A stretch of 22,573 bases of DNA from a virus. The stretch is from positions 1 through 22,573 of IMG/VR virus record IMGVR_UViG_3300031951_001292; one strand, written 5' to 3'. Below are positions 19,652 through 22,573 of the stretch, in pieces (the stretch's first letter is position 1; every line of letters begins with the position of its first letter). The translations under genes and the position numbers were made by a program. Under the pieces are notes generated by a model, which was not told the DNA's origin, did not search any database, and saw only the letters and a list, made by a program, of their open reading frames with translations.

Positions 19652-20470
19652 TTACGCCAGCCGTGGCGTTCTCGGGGTCTTCGTTCTCAACTGGGTCCAA
19701 TCTGCGTAGGCAGACTCAAATAGTCCGACCGATCTGTGACCGAGGTGCATCCGGCCTGCGCCGGGCGAGGCCATCTCGCAGTGAGTCGCGCCCGATCGCC
19801 TCAGCCACTTCGACGTGCCGCCGACGCCAACCTCATCGAGTAGCTCGCGGATGATCCGCATGGCTTGCCGGGGCTTGCACGCCCATCCGAGAATCCGCCC
19901 GTCTGGGCTGGCTGCGAGCATGGCCCGGCAGGCTTCGATGCAAGGCTCAGAGAGCAGCCGCACAATCGCGTCGCCGGTCTTGCCCTGCGTCCACGCGATG
20001 GCGTCGCCGTCCATGTGCTCGCCAGTAAACCGCCACAGGTCGCCGTGCCGGGCTCCGCACTCGTAGCCGAGCAGCACCCACGCCCTAAGAAACTGCCCCT
20101 TGTCGGCACCGCTGCGGAGGAGCCGCTTGTCGTATTTCCGCGTGGCCTCGACCACCGACTGAAGCTGTTCGACAGTCCACGCCCGCGTCGGGGCACGCCG
20201 GGCCTTGATCCGCATGATGCCGCGCGGGGCTTCGTCAATGAGCCCGGATTCGTATGCCCACTTCCACAACGACACGAGGATGACACGCTCGCTGCGAACC
20301 GTGACCGTGCTGCACACAGCAAGCCGCCGACGCAGGTGATCGTTGATCGCCTGGGCGGAAACCGTAGGGCAGCCCCGGCAGACTCGCTTCACGTTGTATG
20401 CGTAGAGCTTTGAAACCACTCGCTCGGCGAGGTATCGCTCGGCAAGTTCAGCCATCTTGATCGTCTTCAT
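19652..20470 (-). CDS. int: Tyrosine recombinase (phage integrase), 272 aa
   Basis: ATG 20470 has AAGGAAGC upstream. The N-terminal 95 residues form a SAM-like core-binding domain (LAERYLAERVVSKLYAYNVK, then RRRLAVCSTVTVRSERVILV). The catalytic domain contains Arg141 in GARHGDLWRF, Lys164 in WTQGKTGDAIV, a box II R224 in KWLRRSGATH where the usual His is replaced by Lys (K221), His245 in LGHRS and Tyr255 in FESAYADW. All required Arg, Lys, His/Trp and Tyr functions appear, so it should be active, with the H-to-K change in box II as a point of note. It implies a temperate lifestyle or dimer resolution. Its position inside the replication cluster rather than beside an evident att site is unusual. 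Confidence 0.85.
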   Translation of the reverse strand: MKTIKMAELAERYLAERVVSKLYAYNVKRVCRGCPTVSAQAINDHLRRRLAVCSTVTVRSERVILVSLWKWAYESGLIDEAPRGIMRIKARRAPTRAWTVEQLQSVVEATRKYDKRLLRSGADKGQFLRAWVLLGYECGARHGDLWRFTGEHMDGDAIAWTQGKTGDAIVRLLSEPCIEACRAMLAASPDGRILGWACKPRQAMRIIRELLDEVGVGGTSKWLRRSGATHCEMASPGAGRMHLGHRSVGLFESAYADWTQLRTKTPRTPRLA

Positions 20471-20622
20471 GCGTCCTGCTTCCTTGTGCGGTATGCCGCG
20501 TTTCGTGCGGCTGCCGGTCGAGTCTCTGCCCTGGAGGTTTGCGTCTCTCGACTTCCGGCGTTGATCCGCACTGGGCCGGCGTTACGGGCGAACGCGGCTC
20601 CGATGCAAGCCGCTGCGGCCAT
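20467..20622 (-). CDS. Possible small basic protein, 51 aa
   Basis: This frame fills the 170-base gap between the 81-residue gene and the integrase; its stop overlaps the integrase start as ATGA. ATG 20622 is the only internal methionine and lacks a convincing ribosome binding site. The product is Ala/Arg-rich (AAAACIGAAFARNAGPVRIN, then SRETQTSRAETRPAAARNAA), with no recognisable domain, and could be composition-driven. The integrase has its own ribosome binding site, so the coupling is not needed. I report it because otherwise the gap has no explanation. Confidence 0.3.
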   Translation of the reverse strand: MAAAACIGAAFARNAGPVRINAGSRETQTSRAETRPAAARNAAYRTRKQDA

Positions 20623-20641
20623 CGCGGGCCGGTCGCAAAGT

Positions 20642-20887
20642 TCAGTAGCCGAGGCGATCAGCCAGGGCTTCCTCTTGTTCCGTTCGTGGTCCGTTCGTTC
20701 CCGGCCGCAGCCGCACGGGCGGCAGATTCCTCCACCGCTCGCGGGCCGCCGCCTCACGCTTCCGCTCCTCGATCACTTCCGGTCGCTGCTCGTCGGCGAT
20801 CTCCCGGTCGATCTCATCGAGGTACGCATTCCAGCGGCGAGCCGCCTGCATGCGATCCTCATCCGGCTCGAAGTCGTCAGCGTCCAT
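20642..20887 (-). CDS. Small charged hypothetical protein, 81 aa
   Basis: ATG 20887 has GAGGTGAAGC upstream, partly overlapping the SSB-like gene's TAG stop region. The protein is highly charged and helical: MDADDFEPDEDRMQAARRWN, AYLDEIDREIADEQRPEVIE, then ERKREAAARERWRNLPP, and a Gly/Arg/Glu end. There is no membrane segment. The acidic N-terminus and basic middle suggest a coiled-coil or DNA-mimic-type protein that could bind the SSB-like protein or a host factor. It lies immediately after the ssDNA-binding gene. No family is recognised. Confidence 0.65.
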   Translation of the reverse strand: MDADDFEPDEDRMQAARRWNAYLDEIDREIADEQRPEVIEERKREAAARERWRNLPPVRLRPGTNGPRTEQEEALADRLGY

Positions 20888-20896
20888 GCTTCACCT

Positions 20897-21376
20897 CTAG
20901 AACGGGATGTGGTCGTCGGTCATGCCGGCCGCGACCTTCGCAGCCTGAGTGCGGGGCTTGGCCTGCATCGCCGGCTTCGGCGTGCCGCTGGCCTTCACGT
21001 ACTTCTTCACGACGGCCGAGGTCTTGCCCGCCTTGCTCGTGTAGTGGCTAACCTCGACGGTGAGTTCACGACCTTCGAGCGTCGCCGGATCGAGGCTCAC
21101 CGTCGCGCCGTTGGCAGCCACGCCGAGAGCGTCGGCCAGTTGCTTGGCCCGCCAGCCCAAATGAGCGGGGATGTCGTCGAACACGAAGCGGTAGTCGCCC
21201 GTGGTCGTCGCCAGCCGCAGCTTGAGGCAGAGCCCCTGCGGGTTCTCGTCGGAGGTCTTGTACTGATTCGGCCCCTCTTCGGCGTGCCGGATGGTCATCG
21301 TGTGAACGCCAGCGGGCACGATGTCCCGCTCGATGTTCACGGTCTGGGTCGGTTCGTCGTTGAATGTGAAGTCCAT
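20897..21376 (-). CDS. SSB-like/DUF669-like ssDNA-binding protein, 159 aa
   Basis: ATG 21376 follows GAAAGGACTCCAGAG. The chain MDFTFNDEPTQTVNIERDIV, then GVHTMTIRHAEEGPNQYKTS, GLCLKLRLATTTGDYRFVFD, DIPAHLGWRAKQLADALGV and GRELTVEVSHYTSKAGKTSA is an all-beta OB-like arrangement as in phage single-strand-binding proteins of the DUF669 type. The end is a Pro/Lys-rich linker followed by the acidic tip DDHIPF (154-159), which matches the SSB tip that recruits RecO, RecG, PriA and clamp-loader factors. It probably coats replicating or recombining ssDNA and works with the Sak4-like ATPase encoded just upstream. Confidence 0.8.
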   Translation of the reverse strand: MDFTFNDEPTQTVNIERDIVPAGVHTMTIRHAEEGPNQYKTSDENPQGLCLKLRLATTTGDYRFVFDDIPAHLGWRAKQLADALGVAANGATVSLDPATLEGRELTVEVSHYTSKAGKTSAVVKKYVKASGTPKPAMQAKPRTQAAKVAAGMTDDHIPF

Positions 21377-21414
21377 CTCTGGAGTCCTTTCGTCTTTGGG
21401 TTCTGTCCGTTCCG

Positions 21415-22314
21415 TCAGTTCGCAGCCGCCGGCTCTGCCGGCACCAACTGCTCACGCTTCAAGTCGATGCGGGCCGTCAACTCCCGCTGCTGCACGCTCG
21501 TGATCCGGCCGGCATCGACCAGGGCGTCGATGCGAGCGGCGACGCGGTCGAGAAACTCCGCGTTGCCAGCCGAGTCGATGGTCTGCGTCACCGACGCGAT
21601 CAGCGTCTCGTCGGGCGAGGGCAACGCCTGCCCGCCGGCCAGCCATTCGGCGATCCGCTTGCCGGTCTCGACCGAAAGCGGCTTCGGGTCGCCGGCAAAG
21701 ATGCCCGTGCGATCCTTCGACGCCGTGGCGTAGTGGCCGTCGTGCACGAGGTCGAGCACCGTGGTGAACTCGTACTCCAGCCCGTCGCGGGCTTCGAGCT
21801 TCATGCCGAGCTTCGCCACCTTTTTCTTGCCGTGGTCGTCCACCTGGGCGGTCTCCGTTTTGGAGCGACCCGTGCAGATGACGTGAGCCGGCGAGCGGAG
21901 CAGCTTGTCCACGAAAGCCCGCCACCTGGGCGTGATGACCGAAAACGCCGACCACGTATTCCCGCGAAACTGGGCCTTGGCAACGTCTTCGAGGATCTCC
22001 AGGCAGCCGCCCGCACCGCTCCAGCAGTGCGTCACGCTGTCCACAATGATGACTTCGTAGCCGGCCTCTTCGGCTGCGGTGATCGCCTCGATGTACCGCT
22101 CAGGGCTGAACGGCGGGCGAAGGTCGATCACGTCGAAGTCGTGCAGCGTGTCGTAGAGGTCGCTGCTGCCCTCCTCCGTGTCGATCACGACGGTCTTACC
22201 GCCGAGCCCCTTCGCGAGGAGCAGAGCCCCGTAGGTCTTGCCGCCTCCGCTGGGGCTAGTGAGAAGCAGCCGCAGTTTGGTGGCACTGCGGCGGGCCTTG
22301 CGAATCTGAACCAT
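21415..22314 (-). CDS. Sak4-like recombination ATPase (RecA/Rad51-type), 299 aa
   Basis: The start ATG 22314 has AAAGGAA about 7 bases upstream. RLLLTSPSGGGKTYGALLLA (15-34) contains a Walker A motif (Lys26, Thr27; the first Gly is Ser). GYEVIIVDSVTHCWSGAGG (85-103) includes Walker B with Asp92 and the V-D-S-x-T-H-x-W pattern common in phage Sak4-type proteins; VICTGRSKTETAQVDDHGKK resembles the following sensor region. Sak4 proteins are Rad51-like single-strand annealing or exchange helpers that work with an SSB, here encoded by the next gene. The last 60 residues look helical and may interact with partners. Phage AAA_24 ATPases are the same broad group. Confidence 0.8.
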   Translation of the reverse strand: MVQIRKARRSATKLRLLLTSPSGGGKTYGALLLAKGLGGKTVVIDTEEGSSDLYDTLHDFDVIDLRPPFSPERYIEAITAAEEAGYEVIIVDSVTHCWSGAGGCLEILEDVAKAQFRGNTWSAFSVITPRWRAFVDKLLRSPAHVICTGRSKTETAQVDDHGKKKVAKLGMKLEARDGLEYEFTTVLDLVHDGHYATASKDRTGIFAGDPKPLSVETGKRIAEWLAGGQALPSPDETLIASVTQTIDSAGNAEFLDRVAARIDALVDAGRITSVQQRELTARIDLKREQLVPAEPAAAN

Positions 22315-22533
22315 GTCGAGTTCCTTTCGTTTCTGTCCCTTTTGAAAATCCCGGCTCCGCGTCCTGCATCACCGGGCTCGATCCCTTCCTTGGCTGCGGC
22401 GTCTCCGACGCCTCTCCTTGTCAGTGGTTATTCCCCCTGCTTTGGTTCTGTGTGTGTGTGCATCCGCAAACTGGGGGAGTACCGTAAGCGGGGGGGGGGG
22501 GGTCAATCCCCGTACCGTTTCGCCCGTGAAAAA
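22315..22533 (-). other. Non-coding leader upstream of the Sak4-like gene
   Basis: About 220 bases lie between the end of the rightmost partial gene and the Sak4-like start. I see no convincing gene. Near the ATG there is an AAAGGAA ribosome binding site. Upstream are a GT dinucleotide run (22448-22460), TTATTCCCCC at 22429-22438 that repeats the left part of the origin-region hairpin (16542-16551), a 13-base G run at 22490-22502, and two GTACCGT copies. It is a plausible regulatory leader for the early operon. Confidence 0.5.
22478..22518 (-). promoter_or_regulatory. Candidate early promoter with homopolymeric spacer and flanking repeats
   Basis: On the minus strand TTGACC (22506-22501) matches five of six bases of a sigma-70 -35 box, and GGTACT (22483-22478) is a weak -10 (three of six) at exactly 17 bases. 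Eleven of the 17 spacer bases are C, belonging to the 13-base tract at 22490-22502. Copies of GTACCGT (plus strand 22479-22485 and 22512-22518), 33 bases apart, flank the site and may be operator half-sites. A change in tract length would alter promoter spacing. This is inference from sequence only. Confidence 0.4.
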
Positions 22534-22573
22534 TCAGAACGGCACCGTCTGCTCCTCGGTCACCGCGTAGTGC
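22534..22573 (-). CDS. 3' end of an unidentified gene (runs off the right edge)
   Basis: A frame enters from the right edge and stops with TGA at 22536-22534. Only twelve residues are seen, HYAVTEEQTVPF. The tail resembles the acidic-plus-PF end of replication or recombination proteins that dock like SSB tips, but such a short stretch proves nothing. It is upstream of the Sak4-like gene and in the same direction, so it probably belongs to the early region. Confidence is low because a short open frame in G+C-rich DNA can be accidental. Confidence 0.35.
   Translation of the reverse strand, partial: HYAVTEEQTVPF

Noticed and set aside
20467-20757. 96-residue form of the small gene before the integrase
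   Set aside because: The first 45 codons overlap the better supported 81-residue gene and are arginine/cysteine-rich; only the shorter 51-residue version was kept at low confidence.
20486-21733. Long plus-strand open frame (415 codons)
   Set aside because: It runs antisense to the Sak4-like, SSB-like and small charged protein genes, all with good motifs or ribosome binding sites; no domain was recognised in it.
1-22573. tRNA or rRNA genes
   Set aside because: No cloverleaf-compatible stretch with a recognisable T-loop and acceptor end, and no rRNA-like sequence, was seen on reading; a covariance-model scan would settle this.

Overview
This 22.6 kb window is a high-G+C (judged by eye) bacteriophage or prophage segment, probably from a Gram-negative host, since it encodes a lipobox lipoprotein and a Sec signal peptide and uses clear Shine-Dalgarno sites. 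No housekeeping gene is visible. Every gene I can support lies on the minus strand, so transcription runs right to left: recombination and replication genes first, then nucleotide-sugar and surface-modification genes, a membrane/peptidase block, and virion tail-type proteins at the left end. No terminase, capsid, portal or DNA polymerase gene is in the window, so it is a fragment of a longer genome. The host cannot be named from the sequence.

Right third (22573-16227): the end of an unidentified gene, a non-coding leader with a possible promoter around a 13-base homopolymer, a Sak4-like recombination ATPase, an SSB-like protein with an acidic DDHIPF tip, small genes, a tyrosine integrase, a winged-helix-type protein, a PD-(D/E)XK-like protein, a primase-DnaB-type helicase fusion, a replication-initiator-like winged-helix protein and a LexA-type DNA-binding domain. 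Inside the initiator-like gene lie six tandem 22-bp dyad repeats beside an A+T-richer block carrying three 21-22 bp phased motifs and a long hairpin. The layout resembles the lambda origin inside gene O, and I consider it the most interesting object here: a candidate replication origin.

Middle (16230-9987): two small genes, a phage-encoded DNA polymerase III sliding clamp (dnaN), immediately followed by a helix-turn-helix protein that begins with a textbook clamp-binding motif (QLDLF). Then come a small exported protein, a 48-residue two-helix membrane protein, a RusA Holliday-junction resolvase, a SAM methyltransferase, a gene of unknown function, three glycosyltransferase-like genes, and a second protein built like the QLDLF protein.

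Left part (9993-1): small unknown genes, a two-helix membrane protein, a papain-fold (C1) cysteine peptidase with its Gln-Cys-His-Asn set intact, a lipoprotein carrying a DnaJ-type zinc-finger signature, a one-helix membrane protein and a holin-like protein. This may be an unusual lysis or envelope-attack cassette. Five or so tail/baseplate-type structural proteins follow, ending with a LamG-like lectin-domain fibre protein, a small unknown gene, and the start of one more gene at the edge. Genes are packed very tightly: about fifteen junctions are GTGA, ATGA or TGATG stop-start overlaps, pointing to long polycistronic messages with translational coupling.
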